Shown: positions 46,065 to 55,695, numbered from the stretch's first letter. The stretch is 64,000 bases of DNA from Alloalcanivorax profundimaris (GCF_015265435.1 NZ_JABJWH010000020.1:248001-312000), one strand, 5' to 3'. Made by a program: numbers and translations. The notes: generated by a model not told the origin, from the letters alone.

Positions 46065-46711
46065 AGGCTGGCCGAGAAACGCCGCAGGGCCTGCTCCTCG
46101 CCGACCAGCACCAGGTGGTCGTTGCGGCGCAGGCGCTGTTCCGGGTCCGGGCTGAGGCTCACGCTCTGGCCGTGTTTGATGGCCAGCAGACGCACCTCGA
46201 AGTCGTCGATGCGCAGGTCGGAGAGCGGCCGGTCCTCAAGCACTTCCCCGGGACGGATCTCGATGACGAAGTAGTTATCGCCCAGCCCGATGTAGTCGAG
46301 CATGTTGGGGTGGGCCAGGCTCTGGGCCACGCGCAGGCCCATTTCGTATTCCGGGTGCAGCACCCGGTCGGCGCCCAGCTTCTCGACGATCTTGTGGTGG
46401 GTGGGGGTAATCGCCTTGACCCAGACCTCCTTGGCCTCCTGGGATTTGACCATCATGGTGCACAGGATGCTGGCCTCGATGTGGGCGCCGATGGCCACCA
46501 GCACGGCATCGAAGCGGTGCAGGTCCAGTTCCGCCAGGGCGTCCTCGTCGGTGGCGTTGGCGATCACCGTCTGGGTGAGCTTGTCCGCCAGGTGGTTGGC
46601 CTTGTCCGGATCGCTGTCCACGCCCAGCACTTCGTGGCCCAGGCGCATCAGCTCCACGGCCACCGCCTCGCCGAAGCCGCCCAGGCCGATTACCGCGAAT
46701 TGCTTCTTCAT
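46061..46711 (-). CDS. ktrA: KtrA-type RCK subunit of the potassium channel
   Basis: A 216-residue regulatory subunit. The RCK-N nucleotide site is seen in FAVIGLGGFGEAVAVELMRL with GVDSDPDKANHLADK, and the C-terminal TrkA-C domain begins near residue 135 (DNYFVIEIRPGEVLEDRPLS). It forms a cytosolic ring that gates KtrB in response to nucleotides and cyclic di-AMP or ATP/ADP, depending on the group. One RCK unit, as in KtrA, rather than the duplicated form in E. coli TrkA. Confidence 0.88.
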   Translation of the reverse strand: MKKQFAVIGLGGFGEAVAVELMRLGHEVLGVDSDPDKANHLADKLTQTVIANATDEDALAELDLHRFDAVLVAIGAHIEASILCTMMVKSQEAKEVWVKAITPTHHKIVEKLGADRVLHPEYEMGLRVAQSLAHPNMLDYIGLGDNYFVIEIRPGEVLEDRPLSDLRIDDFEVRLLAIKHGQSVSLSPDPEQRLRRNDHLVLVGEEQALRRFSASL

Positions 46712-46733
46712 GCGCGCTCCTTTTCCTCTCCGT

Positions 46734-46757
46734 AGTCGCGACTGAAGTCGCTCCTAC
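46734..46757. repeat. Single REP element overlapping the radA stop
   Basis: AGTCGCGACTGAAGTCGCTC and four more bases match the REP arms at 18751-18775 and 62239-62263. It lies between ktrA and radA and reaches the radA stop codon. Unlike the other two sites it is unpaired. Confidence 0.6.
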
Positions 46758-48121
46758 TACAATTGTTCCAGGGCTTCGGAGAGGGTGCTCACGGCGACCA
46801 CCTCCACGCCCTCCGGCATCTGGCGGGGCAGATTGGCCTTGGGAATGATGGCCCGTTTGAAGCCGTGTTTCACCGCCTCATGGAGCCGCTCCTGGCCCTG
46901 GGGCACCGGGCGGATCTCGCCGGACAGGCCGATCTCGCCGAACACCACCAGGTCGCGGCCCAGGGGCCGGTCCCGGAAGCTGGACACGATGGACAGCACC
47001 AGGGCCAGGTCGGCGGCGGTCTCCGCCACCTTGACGCCGCCCACCACGTTGGCGAACACGTCCTGGTCGCCCACCTGGATGCCACCGTGGCGGTGCAACA
47101 CCGCCAGCAGCATGGCCAGGCGGTTGGCTTCCAGGCCCACGCACACCCGCCGGGGGTTGCCGAAGTGGCTGGCGTCCACCAGGGCCTGCAGCTCCACCAG
47201 CAGCGGCCGGGTGCCTTCCCAGACCACGGTGACCAGGGAGCCGGCGGCGATTTCGTCGGCGCGGTTGAGGAAGATGGCGGAGGGGTTCTTCACTTCCTTC
47301 AGCCCCTCGCCGGTCATGCCGAACACGCCCAGTTCATTGACCGCGCCGAAGCGGTTCTTGAGGCCGCGCAGGGTGCGGAAGCGGGAGTCCGTGGAGCCCT
47401 CCAGCATCAGCGAGCAGTCGATCATGTGTTCCAGCACCTTGGGGCCGGCCAGGGTGCCGTCCTTGGTGACGTGGCCCACCAGCAACAACACGGTACCGGT
47501 TTGCTTGGCGAAGCGCGTCAAGGCGGCGGCGCACTCGCGCACCTGGGCCACCGAGCCCGGCGCCGATTGCAGGCCGGCCAGGTACATCACCTGGATGGAG
47601 TCCACCACCAGCAGGCGGGGGCGCTCCTTGCGGGCCAGGTCCAGAATCTGTTCCACGTCGGTTTCCGCCGCCAGGCGCAATTTTTCCTTGGGCAGCTTCA
47701 GGCGATCGGCGCGCATCGCCACCTGGGACAGGGATTCCTCGCCGGTCACGTACAGGCACGACTCGGTGTCCGCCAGCCGGCACATGACCTGCAGCAGCAA
47801 GGTGGATTTACCCGCCCCCGGATGCCCGCCGATGAGGATCGCCGAGCCCGGCACCAGGCCGCCGCCCAGCACCCGGTCCAGCTCGCCCATGCCGGTGCCA
47901 ATGCGCGGCGTTTCCTCCAGGACGATCTCGTCGAGGTTGCGCACCTCGGTGAGCTCGCCGCTGTAACCGGTGCGCTCGGCGCCACGGCTTTTCGGCGTGG
48001 CCGGATCGACCACGAATTCCTGTAGGGTGTTCCAGGCACCGCAGGCCGGGCACTGGCCCTGCCATTTGGGGAAGTCGGCACCGCACTCGGTGCACACGAA
48101 AGCGGTTTTCTTTTTCGCCAC
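46757..48121 (-). CDS. radA: DNA repair/branch migration ATPase RadA
   Basis: A 454-residue protein with N-terminal zinc finger CTECGADFPKWQGQCPACGA, Walker A GGHPGAGKSTLLLQ and the RadA-specific motif LKNRFGAVNELGVF, followed by a Lon-like C-terminal domain (LEANRLAMLLAVLHRHGGIQ). RadA drives branch migration in recombination. The start is a GTG at 48121 with AGGAG five bases before it; the next residues AKKKTAFVCTECG agree with the family start. Confidence 0.96.
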   Translation of the reverse strand: MAKKKTAFVCTECGADFPKWQGQCPACGAWNTLQEFVVDPATPKSRGAERTGYSGELTEVRNLDEIVLEETPRIGTGMGELDRVLGGGLVPGSAILIGGHPGAGKSTLLLQVMCRLADTESCLYVTGEESLSQVAMRADRLKLPKEKLRLAAETDVEQILDLARKERPRLLVVDSIQVMYLAGLQSAPGSVAQVRECAAALTRFAKQTGTVLLLVGHVTKDGTLAGPKVLEHMIDCSLMLEGSTDSRFRTLRGLKNRFGAVNELGVFGMTGEGLKEVKNPSAIFLNRADEIAAGSLVTVVWEGTRPLLVELQALVDASHFGNPRRVCVGLEANRLAMLLAVLHRHGGIQVGDQDVFANVVGGVKVAETAADLALVLSIVSSFRDRPLGRDLVVFGEIGLSGEIRPVPQGQERLHEAVKHGFKRAIIPKANLPRQMPEGVEVVAVSTLSEALEQL

Positions 48122-48179
48122 GACGGCTCCTTTATTCGCCCTGCAGGAGCGCCGCCCAGTCGCTCCTACAGTGGCGGTA

Positions 48180-49250
48180 TCACGATTCGGTGATCACCCG
48201 CACCGGCCGGGCGGTCACCTGGCAGAACAACTCATAGCTGATGGTACCGCAGGCGGCGGCCACTTCATCCACGGACACCACGTCACCCCACAATTCCACC
48301 TCGTCGCCGACGCGGGCGTCGATGCCGTCCAGGTCCACGGTGATCATGTCCATGGAGACGCGCCCGGCCAGGCGGGTACGCTGGCCGTTCACCGCCAGGG
48401 GCGTGCCGTTGGGGGCATGGCGCGGATAGCCGTCGCCGTAGCCCACCGCCACCACGCCGATGCGCCCCGGCGCCGTGGCGGTCCAGGTGGCGCCGTAGCC
48501 GACGCTGTCGCCGGGTTGCACCGGGTTGATGGCGATCAGGCGGGCGCTGAAGCGCTGGGTGACGCGCAGATCCAGATCGGCGGCGGCGCGCCAGGGGAAC
48601 GGCGACGAACCGTACAGCATGATGCCCGGGCGCACCCGCCCGACGCGGGCCTCCGGGTAGCGGATCAGGGCGGCGGAATTGGCGGCGCTGAGCGGCACGC
48701 CCAGTTCCTCGGCCAGGGCGCGGGCCAGCTCCAGCTGGCGGGGGGTGAGCGGGTCGTCCTCCAGGTCGGCGCCGGCGAAGTGGGTCATCACGCCGAGCAG
48801 CCGCACGCCCTTGAGCGCCCGCAGCCGGGCCGCCTGGGCGCGGGCCAGGTCCGGCGCCATGCCGAGCCGGTTCATGCCGGTGTTGACCTTGAGCCAGACG
48901 CCCACCGGCTGGGGCCGGGCGGCCAGCAGATCCACCTGCCAGGGGGAATGCACCACCACCTCGGCGTGCAGGCGGGCGGCCAGGGCCAGTTCCTCGGCGT
49001 CGAAAAAGCCCTCCGCCACCAGCAGCGGGTGGGCCAGCCCCAGATGGCGCAGGGCCTGGGCCTCTTCCATCACCGCCACGCCCAGGCCGTCCACCTGGTG
49101 GGCCAGGGCCCGGGCGGCCAGCCCCAGGCCGTGGCCGTAGCCGTCCGCCTTGACCATGGCGAACACCCGCGCCTTGCCGGCCAGGGCGCGGGCCCGGCGG
49201 GCGTTGTCGGCGAGCGCGCCGGGACGCAGCTCAAGCAAGGTACCGCGCAT
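48180..49250 (-). CDS. alr: Alanine racemase
   Basis: A 356-residue PLP enzyme that makes D-alanine for peptidoglycan. The cofactor lysine is Lys34 in FAMVKADGYGHG and the second catalytic residue is the tyrosine in SVGYGATWTATAPGRIGVV. The dnaB gene lies 10 bases upstream, so the two are likely cotranscribed. The gap to radA contains a degenerate REP-like GGAGCG.CGCC..GTCGCTCC repeat. Confidence 0.95.
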   Translation of the reverse strand: MRGTLLELRPGALADNARRARALAGKARVFAMVKADGYGHGLGLAARALAHQVDGLGVAVMEEAQALRHLGLAHPLLVAEGFFDAEELALAARLHAEVVVHSPWQVDLLAARPQPVGVWLKVNTGMNRLGMAPDLARAQAARLRALKGVRLLGVMTHFAGADLEDDPLTPRQLELARALAEELGVPLSAANSAALIRYPEARVGRVRPGIMLYGSSPFPWRAAADLDLRVTQRFSARLIAINPVQPGDSVGYGATWTATAPGRIGVVAVGYGDGYPRHAPNGTPLAVNGQRTRLAGRVSMDMITVDLDGIDARVGDEVELWGDVVSVDEVAAACGTISYELFCQVTARPVRVITES

Positions 49251-49260
49251 GGGCCGCCCC

Positions 49261-50652
49261 CTACTCGTCGCCGCTGTATTGCTGGTAATACTCCGGCGCC
49301 AGGTCGTCGAAGCGGGTGAACTCGCCGCGGAACGCCAGACGCACGGTGCCGATGGGGCCGTTCCGCTGCTTGCCGATGATCACCTCGGCGATGCCCTTCT
49401 CCACGCTGTCCTGGTTATAGACCTCGTCGCGGTACAGGAACATGATCACGTCGGCGTCCTGCTCGATGGCGCCGGATTCCCGCAGGTCCGACATCACCGG
49501 GCGCTTGTTGGGGCGTTGCTCCAGGGAGCGGTTGAGCTGGGAGAGCGCCACCAGCGGGCAGTTCAGCTCCTTGGCCAGGCCTTTCAGGGAGCGCGAGATC
49601 TCGGAGATCTCGTTGACCCGGCTGTCGGCGCCGGGCACCTGCATCAGCTGCAGGTAGTCGACCATGATCATGCCCAGCTCGCCGCCGCATTCGCGCGCCA
49701 CCCGGCGCGCCCGGGCGCGCATTTCCAGGGGGCTCAGGGCCGGAGTGTCGTCGATGTAGAACTTCTGCTCGCTGAGCATCTGGATCGCCGAGGTGATGCG
49801 CGGCCAGTCGTCCTGCTCCAGGCGGCCGGAGCGGATCGCGCCCTGGTTGATGCGCCCCAGGGACGACAGCATCCGCATCACGATGGAGTCGGCGGGCATC
49901 TCCATGGAGAACACCAGCACCGGCTTGTGAGCCTTGAGGGCGGCGTTTTCGCACAGGTTCATGGCGAAGGTGGTCTTGCCCATGGACGGCCGCCCGGCCA
50001 CCACCACCATGTCGGCGGGCTGCAGGCCGCCGGTCATCTTGTCCAGCTCCTCGAAGCCGCTGGTCAGGCCGGTGAGGGCGTTCTTGTTCTTGTACAGCTC
50101 GTCGATGCGGTCCACCGCTTTCTTGAGCACCGACTTGATGTTCTGCGGGCCATCGCCCTTTTTCTGCTGCTCGGCGATTTCGAAGATCGCCGATTCCGCG
50201 TCGTCCAGAATTTCCAGGGACGGCTTGCCCTTGGGCTGGAAGGACTGGTCGGCGATGCCGTGGGACACCTGGATCAGCTGCCGCAGAATGCTGCGCTCAC
50301 GGACGATGTCCGCGTAGGCGGTGATGTTGGCGGCGCTGGGCGTGTTGCGGGCCAGCTCCGAGAGGTAGGCCATGCCGCCGGTTTCTTCCAGCTGCCCGAG
50401 ATGGGTGAGCGCCTGGGACACGGTCACCAGGTCGCTGGGCTTTTCCTCTTCCACCAGCTGGCCGATCACTTCGAAGATCTGCCGGTGTTCCTTGCGGTAG
50501 AAGTCCTTGACCCCGACCCGCTCGGCCACGTCGTCCCAGGCGTCGTTGTTGAGCAGCAGGCCGCCCAGCACCGCCTGTTCGGCTTCCAGGGAATTGGGGG
50601 GAACGCGCAGGTTGTCCGGCAGGTGGTCGTCCAGAGTGAGGGGTTCGGTCAT
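49261..50652 (-). CDS. dnaB: Replicative DNA helicase DnaB
   Basis: A 463-residue hexameric helicase. The N-terminal collar domain includes SLEAEQAVLGGLLLNNDAWD, the ATP site is VVAGRPSMGKTTFAMNLCEN, and EISEISRSLKGLAKELNCPL plus SDLRESGAIEQDADVIMFLY are family blocks. I start it at ATG 50652 (MTEPLTLDDH); upstream sequence in the frame lies within a terminator hairpin. No intein is present. Confidence 0.96.
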   Translation of the reverse strand: MTEPLTLDDHLPDNLRVPPNSLEAEQAVLGGLLLNNDAWDDVAERVGVKDFYRKEHRQIFEVIGQLVEEEKPSDLVTVSQALTHLGQLEETGGMAYLSELARNTPSAANITAYADIVRERSILRQLIQVSHGIADQSFQPKGKPSLEILDDAESAIFEIAEQQKKGDGPQNIKSVLKKAVDRIDELYKNKNALTGLTSGFEELDKMTGGLQPADMVVVAGRPSMGKTTFAMNLCENAALKAHKPVLVFSMEMPADSIVMRMLSSLGRINQGAIRSGRLEQDDWPRITSAIQMLSEQKFYIDDTPALSPLEMRARARRVARECGGELGMIMVDYLQLMQVPGADSRVNEISEISRSLKGLAKELNCPLVALSQLNRSLEQRPNKRPVMSDLRESGAIEQDADVIMFLYRDEVYNQDSVEKGIAEVIIGKQRNGPIGTVRLAFRGEFTRFDDLAPEYYQQYSGDE

Positions 50653-50674
50653 GGTGGGTCCGCATGGCGTAAAC

Positions 50675-50706
50675 GAAAAAGGCACCGCCCGAGACCGGAC
50701 GGTGCC
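50675..50706 (-). terminator. Terminator or attenuator between rplI and dnaB
   Basis: On the minus strand GGCACCG pairs with CGGTGCC across a 12-base loop and five T follow. It lies only 22 bases upstream of dnaB, so transcripts from rpsF should stop here. A second strong GC-rich stem lies at 50722-50753. Between them TTGCCC at 50739-50734 and CAGAAT at 50716-50711, 17 bases apart, form a candidate dnaB promoter whose transcript would begin with this hairpin. Confidence 0.65.
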
Positions 50707-50769
50707 CTTGATTCTGTCACCGCGCCCCCGGCCGGGCAAACCCGACCGGGGCGCTGGCGGCGAGCCCCC

Positions 50770-51222
50770 TTATTCCTGGGGCACCACCGTCAGCGTGATG
50801 GTCACGGTCACGTCGGCGTGCAGGGTCAGGTCGATCTCGTACTCACCGGTCTGGCGGATCGCGCCATAGGGCAGTTTGACCTCGGCCTTGGCCACTTCCA
50901 CGCCGGTCTGCTCGGTGATGGCATCGGCGATGTTGGCGGTGCCCACGGAGCCGAACAGCTTGCCTTCGTCGCCGGACTTGGCGGCCACGGTAACGCTGGC
51001 TTCGGCCAGCTTCTCGGCGCGGCTTTCGGCGGCGCCCAGTTGCTCGGCGGCTTGCTTCTCCAGCTCGGCGCGGCGCGCTTCCACCTCGGCCAGGTTGTCC
51101 TTGGTGGCGGGCAGGGCCTTGCCTTGCGGGATCAGGAAGTTACGACCGTAACCGGGGCGAACGTCCACCACGGAGCCCAGGTCACCCAGGTTCTTGATGG
51201 TTTCCAGCAGGATCACTTGCAT
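50770..51222 (-). CDS. rplI: Ribosomal protein bL9
   Basis: A 150-residue ribosomal protein. [20 protein letters not shown] and [20 protein letters not shown] are the RNA-binding N-domain, and the long connecting helix and C-domain ([20 protein letters not shown]) follow. It is the last gene of the rpsF-priB-rpsR-rplI operon. Confidence 0.97.
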   Translation of the reverse strand: MQVILLETIKNLGDLGSVVDVRPGYGRNFLIPQGKALPATKDNLAEVEARRAELEKQAAEQLGAAESRAEKLAEASVTVAAKSGDEGKLFGSVGTANIADAITEQTGVEVAKAEVKLPYGAIRQTGEYEIDLTLHADVTVTITLTVVPQE

Positions 51223-51237
51223 GACGGTCCCCTCGGC

Positions 51238-51468
51238 TTAATTGTCGTGGCTGTCGGAGTACGGCAGCAGCGCCAGGAAGCGGGCCTGCTTGACAGCGGT
51301 GGCCAGCTGACGCTGATAGCGCGCCTTGGTGCCGGTGATGCGGCTGGGCACGATCTTGCCGGTCTCGGTGATGTAGGCTTTCAGGGTGTCGAGGTCCTTG
51401 TAGTCAATGAACTCAACACCTTCCGCGGTGAAGCGGCAGAACTTGCGACGGCGATAAAAACGGGCCAT
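51238..51468 (-). CDS. rpsR: Ribosomal protein bS18
   Basis: A 76-residue protein, [20 protein letters not shown] to [15 protein letters not shown]. It binds the 30S platform together with S6, encoded in the same operon. The ATG at 51468 gives the normal length; upstream in-frame codons are not part of the protein. Confidence 0.97.
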   Translation of the reverse strand: MARFYRRRKFCRFTAEGVEFIDYKDLDTLKAYITETGKIVPSRITGTKARYQRQLATAVKQARFLALLPYSDSHDN

Positions 51469-51490
51469 GGATAATTCTCCTCTCGATTCC

Positions 51491-51778
51491 TTAGTCCAGG
51501 GGCACCAGTGTTTCCGCAATCAACTGCACCCGGTCGCGGGCTTCGCCCTTGTAACCGGCCCGGCTGAGAAACCCCGTCACCTTCACGTTTTGTCCTTCGC
51601 GGAGCCCCTGGATCAGCCCGGTCTTGCGACCGACCAGAACCACGGCGAGGCGTACCTGGACTTCACGGGGGTGACCGTCTTCCTCCTGCCGGGAGCGGTG
51701 TTCCAGCCAGAACCGCTGGCGGGGCACACCGGCCGGAGTAACCGCCGCCTGTTCCAGGCGGGCGATGACGCCGGTCAT
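51491..51778 (-). CDS. priB: Primosomal replication protein PriB
   Basis: A 95-residue single-stranded-DNA-binding OB-fold protein of the replication restart primosome. It shows [33 protein letters not shown] and [20 protein letters not shown]. Its place between rpsF and rpsR is the classical gammaproteobacterial order. Confidence 0.93.
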   Translation of the reverse strand: MTGVIARLEQAAVTPAGVPRQRFWLEHRSRQEEDGHPREVQVRLAVVLVGRKTGLIQGLREGQNVKVTGFLSRAGYKGEARDRVQLIAETLVPLD

Positions 51779-51801
51779 CTGGCAGTGATTGCCGTCGGAA
51801 A

Positions 51802-52143
51802 TCAGCTGGCGGCCTCCTCCTTCTCGTTGGATTTCGCCAGCGGCGAGGCTTCGGGGATGGCCCGATGACGGCGAACCACGAGGTGACGGATTACGGCATC
51901 GTTGAACCGGAAGGTGTTTTCCAGTTCGGCGAGGGTGTCGCCGTCACATTCGATGTTCATCAGCACGTAGTGTGCCTTGTGGATCTTGTTGATCGGGTAG
52001 GCCAGCTGACGGCGGCCCCAATCTTCCTGACGGTGGATGGTGCCACCACCATCGGTAACGATGGCGCTGTAACGCTCCACCATGGCGGGCACTTGTTCAC
52101 TCTGGTCCGGATGGACCAGGAACACGACTTCATAATGACGCAT
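51802..52143 (-). CDS. rpsF: Ribosomal protein bS6
   Basis: A 113-residue protein starting [20 protein letters not shown], with [20 protein letters not shown] and [20 protein letters not shown], all typical. The acidic C-terminal tail ([12 protein letters not shown]) is short and not of the RimK poly-Glu kind. AAAGGAGA lies just upstream. It is the first gene of its operon, read from a promoter at 52237-52265. Confidence 0.97.
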   Translation of the reverse strand: MRHYEVVFLVHPDQSEQVPAMVERYSAIVTDGGGTIHRQEDWGRRQLAYPINKIHKAHYVLMNIECDGDTLAELENTFRFNDAVIRHLVVRRHRAIPEASPLAKSNEKEEAAS

Positions 52144-52265
52144 TGTGGTCTCCTTTCGGATTGCGCAGCCTCCCGCGGTGTGCGGTGAGGCAAGGAGTCC
52201 GTTCCCCCGGCGGACCGGGAAAACGGAAGGGCGGGGATTCTAGCCCAGACCGGGCGCGGGCTCAA
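52144..52265 (-). promoter_or_regulatory. rpsF operon promoter and structured leader
   Basis: TTGAGC at 52265-52260 and TAGAAT at 52242-52237, 17 bases apart, form a strong promoter reaching into the end of rlmB. The transcript leader of about 85 bases can fold a GTCCG/CGGAC hairpin and a GCCTC/GAGGC hairpin containing ACCG. Many bacteria have an S6:S18-binding rpsF leader of this kind; that identity is plausible but not proved from sequence. Confidence 0.55.
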
Positions 52266-53095
52266 GCCGGATCGCGGCTTGAGCCACGATCAAGACCGGC
52301 CAGCAGGTGGAACAACACCACCCCGGTGGCCACGGACACGTTCAGGCTTTGCACATAGCCGGCCATGGGAATCGCCAGCAGATCGTCGCAGCGCTCCAGA
52401 GTCAGGCGCCGCAGGCCCTCGCCCTCGGCGCCCATGACCAGGGCCAGGGCCGCCGGCGGCCGGTACTCGAACAGCGAGGCGCTGTGCTCCTGAAGCGCGG
52501 TGCCGGCCACCCGGATGCCGCGTTCCTTGAGGCCCTCCAGCAGCCGCGCCAGGTTGCCCACCTCGAAATACGGCAACGATTCGGCGGCGCCGGCGGCGCT
52601 GCGGCAGGCCACCGGGGTCAGCCCGGCGGCGTGACGGCGCGGCACGATCACCGCGTCCACCCCGGCGGCGTCGGCGCTGCGCAGGCAGGCGCCCAGGTTA
52701 TGCGGGTCGGTGACCCCCTCCAGAATCAGCAGCAACGGCGGACGGCCCAGGCGGTCCAGATGATCGGCCAGGGCGGCATCGTCGCCGGGCCGGCGCGGCC
52801 GGGCCCGGGCGGCCACGCCCTGGTTCTGCGGGCCGGCCAGCTTGTCCAGGGACTCACGGCGCGCCAGCTGCACGGCGATGCCCTGATCCCGGGCGGCGAT
52901 CATCAGGGTTTCCAGGCGGGCGTCGCCGCGCCTGGCGCGGCTGTCCAGCACGAACAGCTCCAGCACGCCCTCGGGGCGGTGCCGCAGCAACGACTCCACG
53001 GCATGGATGCCGGAGTACATCAGCGGCTTGGCCTGGCCGCCCTTGCGGGCGGCGGCCTTGCCGGCCGGACGGCGCGGCGCGTTCGGGTCGCTCAT
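52262..53095 (-). CDS. rlmB: 23S rRNA Gm2251 2'-O-methyltransferase RlmB
   Basis: A 277-residue SPOUT methyltransferase. The knot motifs are EGVTDPHNLGACLRSADAAG, VMGAEGEGLRRLT and IPMAGYVQSLNVSVATGVVL. A basic 25-residue N-terminal extension (PNAPRRPAGKAAARKGGQAK) precedes the substrate domain. It lies 11 bases behind rnr, the usual partner. Confidence 0.94.
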   Translation of the reverse strand: MSDPNAPRRPAGKAAARKGGQAKPLMYSGIHAVESLLRHRPEGVLELFVLDSRARRGDARLETLMIAARDQGIAVQLARRESLDKLAGPQNQGVAARARPRRPGDDAALADHLDRLGRPPLLLILEGVTDPHNLGACLRSADAAGVDAVIVPRRHAAGLTPVACRSAAGAAESLPYFEVGNLARLLEGLKERGIRVAGTALQEHSASLFEYRPPAALALVMGAEGEGLRRLTLERCDDLLAIPMAGYVQSLNVSVATGVVLFHLLAGLDRGSSRDPA

Positions 53096-53106
53096 GGCGG
53101 CCGGTC

Positions 53107-55599
53107 TCAGCGACGCCGGCGGCGCTTGCCGGCGCCACCCTTGCCGTCGCCTTTGGCGTCACCCTTGCCGCCCTTGGGGATCTCGCCACGGGCCAGCTTC
53201 TCCCGCTCGGAGCCGGCTTTCTCGGAACCACCCTTCTCGGAACCGCTATTGTCGGAACCACCTTTGTCGGAACCGCTTTTGCCACCCTGCCTGGCGGGCG
53301 CCTTCTTCTTGCGGCTGGCGGCTTTCTTCTTGCCGCCGCCGCGCCGGCCCTTGGCCGGGGTGCTGCTGATCAGCTCCAGGTCGATCTTGCGCTCGTCGGT
53401 GTGCACGCCGGCCACCTTCACGCGCACGCCGTCACCGAGGCTGAAGCGGCGGCCGGAGGACTCGCCGATCAGCGCCATGTTGACGTCGTCGAAGTGGTAG
53501 TAGTCGCTGTCCAGGTTGGCCACGTGCACCAGGCCGTCGATGTGCAGGTCCTGGATCTGGATGAACAGGCCGAACGCGGCCACGCCGCTGACCACGCCGT
53601 CGAACTCGCCGCCCAGATGATCCTCCATGTACTGGCACTTGAGCCACTGGACCACGTCGCGGGTGGCCTCGTCGGCGCGGCGCTCGGTCATCGAGCAGTG
53701 CTCGCCCATGGCGACCATGTCGCTCTGGCTGTACGGCAGGATGTGGTCGCGGGGGATCGCCGGCAGCTCACCGGGGTTGTCCGCGTGGGGCGTCTCGGCG
53801 CCGCCACGGATCAGATAGCGGATGGCGCGGTGCACCAGCAGGTCCGGGTAGCGGCGGATCGGCGAGGTGAAATGAGTGTAGGCGTTGTAGGCCAGGCCGA
53901 AGTGACCCTTCACTTCCGCCTCATACTTCGCCTGGGTCATGGTGCGCAGCATCATGGTCTGGATCACCTGGCGATCCGGACGCTCGTCGATGGCCTCGCC
54001 CAGCTCCTGGAACACCCGCGGCGTGATGGAACCCTCCGACCAGGCCAGGCTCAGCCCCAGGCCGCCGAGGAACTGCTGCAGGTTCGCCAGGCGTTCTTCC
54101 TTGGGCGGCTCGTGATTGCGGAACAGGGTCGGCACGCCGGCCTTTTCCAGCAGGCGGGCGGCGCAGATATTGGCCGCCAGCATGGCCTCCTCGATCATCA
54201 CGTGGGCCACGTTGCGGTGCACCGGCACGATGTCGCGGATCTTCTGATGCTCGTCGTAGAGGATGCGGCTTTCGTCGCTCTCGAAATCGATGGCGCCGCG
54301 CAGCTCACGGCGGCGACGCAGAGCGGTGTACATCTCGTGGAACGCCCAGATGGAATCCAGGGATTCATCGTCCAGGCTCTCCACGGTCTTCACCGCCAGC
54401 GCCGATTCCGGTTCCTCGATGACCGCGCCCACCTTGGTGTAGGTCAAACGGTGACGGGAACGCATCACGCCCTCGCGGAACACGAAGCGCGATACCCGGC
54501 CGTTGGCGGACACCAGCATGTCACAGTACAGGCACAGCCGGTCCACGTGAGGGTTCAGCGAGCACAGGCCGTTGGACAGGGCCTCCGGCAGCATGGGCAC
54601 CACCCGGTTGGGGAAGTACACGGAGTTGCCGCGTTTGTGGGCTTCGTTGTCCAGCGGGCTGTTGGGGTGCACATAGTGGCTGACGTCGGCGATCGCCACG
54701 ATCAGCCGCCAGCCGCCACGCTTGCGGCGCTCCACGTAAACCGCGTCGTCGAAATCGCGGGCGTCCTCGCCATCGATGGTCACCAGGGGCAGATCGCGCA
54801 GGTCCACCCGATGGGCCTTGGCCGGGTGCGGCACCTCGGCGCCGAAGCGCTCGGCGTCCCGCTCCACGCCGTCCGGCCACTGGTGGGGGATCTCGAAGCG
54901 GCGCAGGGCCACGTCCACTTCCATGCCCGGCTGTTCCGGGGTGGCGATGATCTCCTCCAGACGCACCAGGACATTGTGGTCCCGGGACGGGTACTGGGTG
55001 ATCTCGGCGCGTACATGGTCGCCGGCGCCCGGCTTGATGCCGTTGTGGTCCTCGACCAGCACTTCCTTGGTGATGCGGCGGTTCTCGGGATCGATGAAGG
55101 CGACACCCGCCTCCTGGCGGTAACGGCCAACGATCTCGGTGACCGCCCGCTCGGCGATCTCGACGATGCGCGCCTCTTCCTTGCCGAACCGGTTGAAGCC
55201 GGCCACGCTGACCAGCACCCGGTCGCCGTCCATCACCTTCTGCATCTGGCGCGGCGCCAGGAACAGGTCCTTGCGGCCGGGCTCGTCGGCGATCAGGAAG
55301 CCGAAACCATCCCGGTGGGCCTGCACGCGGCCGGCGATCAGGTCCATGCGCGAGGCGATGCCCATCTTGCCGTTGCGGTTCTCCACCAGCTGGCCGTCGC
55401 GCAGCATCGCCTTGAGGCGGCGCTCCAGGCCCACCTCTCCGTCTTCACCCACCTCCAGGATGTCGGCGAGCTGATGCTTGCCGAGCGGCTTTCCCTGGTC
55501 GTCGAGGACCTTAAGGATCAACTCGCGGCTGGGCACCGGATTCTCGTATTTCTCCGCTTCCCGGTCCGCGTGGGGATCCTTGTAGCGTTTCCTGGACAT
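53107..55599 (-). CDS. rnr: Ribonuclease R
   Basis: An 830-residue 3'-to-5' exoribonuclease. It has an N-terminal HTH (SRELILKVLDDQGKPLGKHQ), cold-shock domains, and the RNB catalytic domain with the metal-binding aspartates in TIDGEDARDFDDAVYVERRK. A C-terminal S1 domain (GEFDGVVSGVAAFGLFIQIQ) is followed by a lysine- and glycine-rich tail. The tail contains imperfect GGSDK/SGSEK repeats, encoded at about 53205-53285, which probably vary in number. It degrades structured RNA and helps tmRNA-linked decay. Confidence 0.95.
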   Translation of the reverse strand: MSRKRYKDPHADREAEKYENPVPSRELILKVLDDQGKPLGKHQLADILEVGEDGEVGLERRLKAMLRDGQLVENRNGKMGIASRMDLIAGRVQAHRDGFGFLIADEPGRKDLFLAPRQMQKVMDGDRVLVSVAGFNRFGKEEARIVEIAERAVTEIVGRYRQEAGVAFIDPENRRITKEVLVEDHNGIKPGAGDHVRAEITQYPSRDHNVLVRLEEIIATPEQPGMEVDVALRRFEIPHQWPDGVERDAERFGAEVPHPAKAHRVDLRDLPLVTIDGEDARDFDDAVYVERRKRGGWRLIVAIADVSHYVHPNSPLDNEAHKRGNSVYFPNRVVPMLPEALSNGLCSLNPHVDRLCLYCDMLVSANGRVSRFVFREGVMRSRHRLTYTKVGAVIEEPESALAVKTVESLDDESLDSIWAFHEMYTALRRRRELRGAIDFESDESRILYDEHQKIRDIVPVHRNVAHVMIEEAMLAANICAARLLEKAGVPTLFRNHEPPKEERLANLQQFLGGLGLSLAWSEGSITPRVFQELGEAIDERPDRQVIQTMMLRTMTQAKYEAEVKGHFGLAYNAYTHFTSPIRRYPDLLVHRAIRYLIRGGAETPHADNPGELPAIPRDHILPYSQSDMVAMGEHCSMTERRADEATRDVVQWLKCQYMEDHLGGEFDGVVSGVAAFGLFIQIQDLHIDGLVHVANLDSDYYHFDDVNMALIGESSGRRFSLGDGVRVKVAGVHTDERKIDLELISSTPAKGRRGGGKKKAASRKKKAPARQGGKSGSDKGGSDNSGSEKGGSEKAGSEREKLARGEIPKGGKGDAKGDGKGGAGKRRRRR

Positions 55600-55695
55600 T
55601 CAACAACCTCTATGAAAATACATGTATCGGCGCGGCCCGGAGCGGCGCCAGCGGGGGCTACCTTAACGCAGCGAGAAAAGAGAGGAAATCAACCG

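Noticed and set aside
53205-53285. Possible CRISPR-like or satellite repeat
   Set aside because: The repeats are short, imperfect and in frame within rnr, coding for its low-complexity tail.
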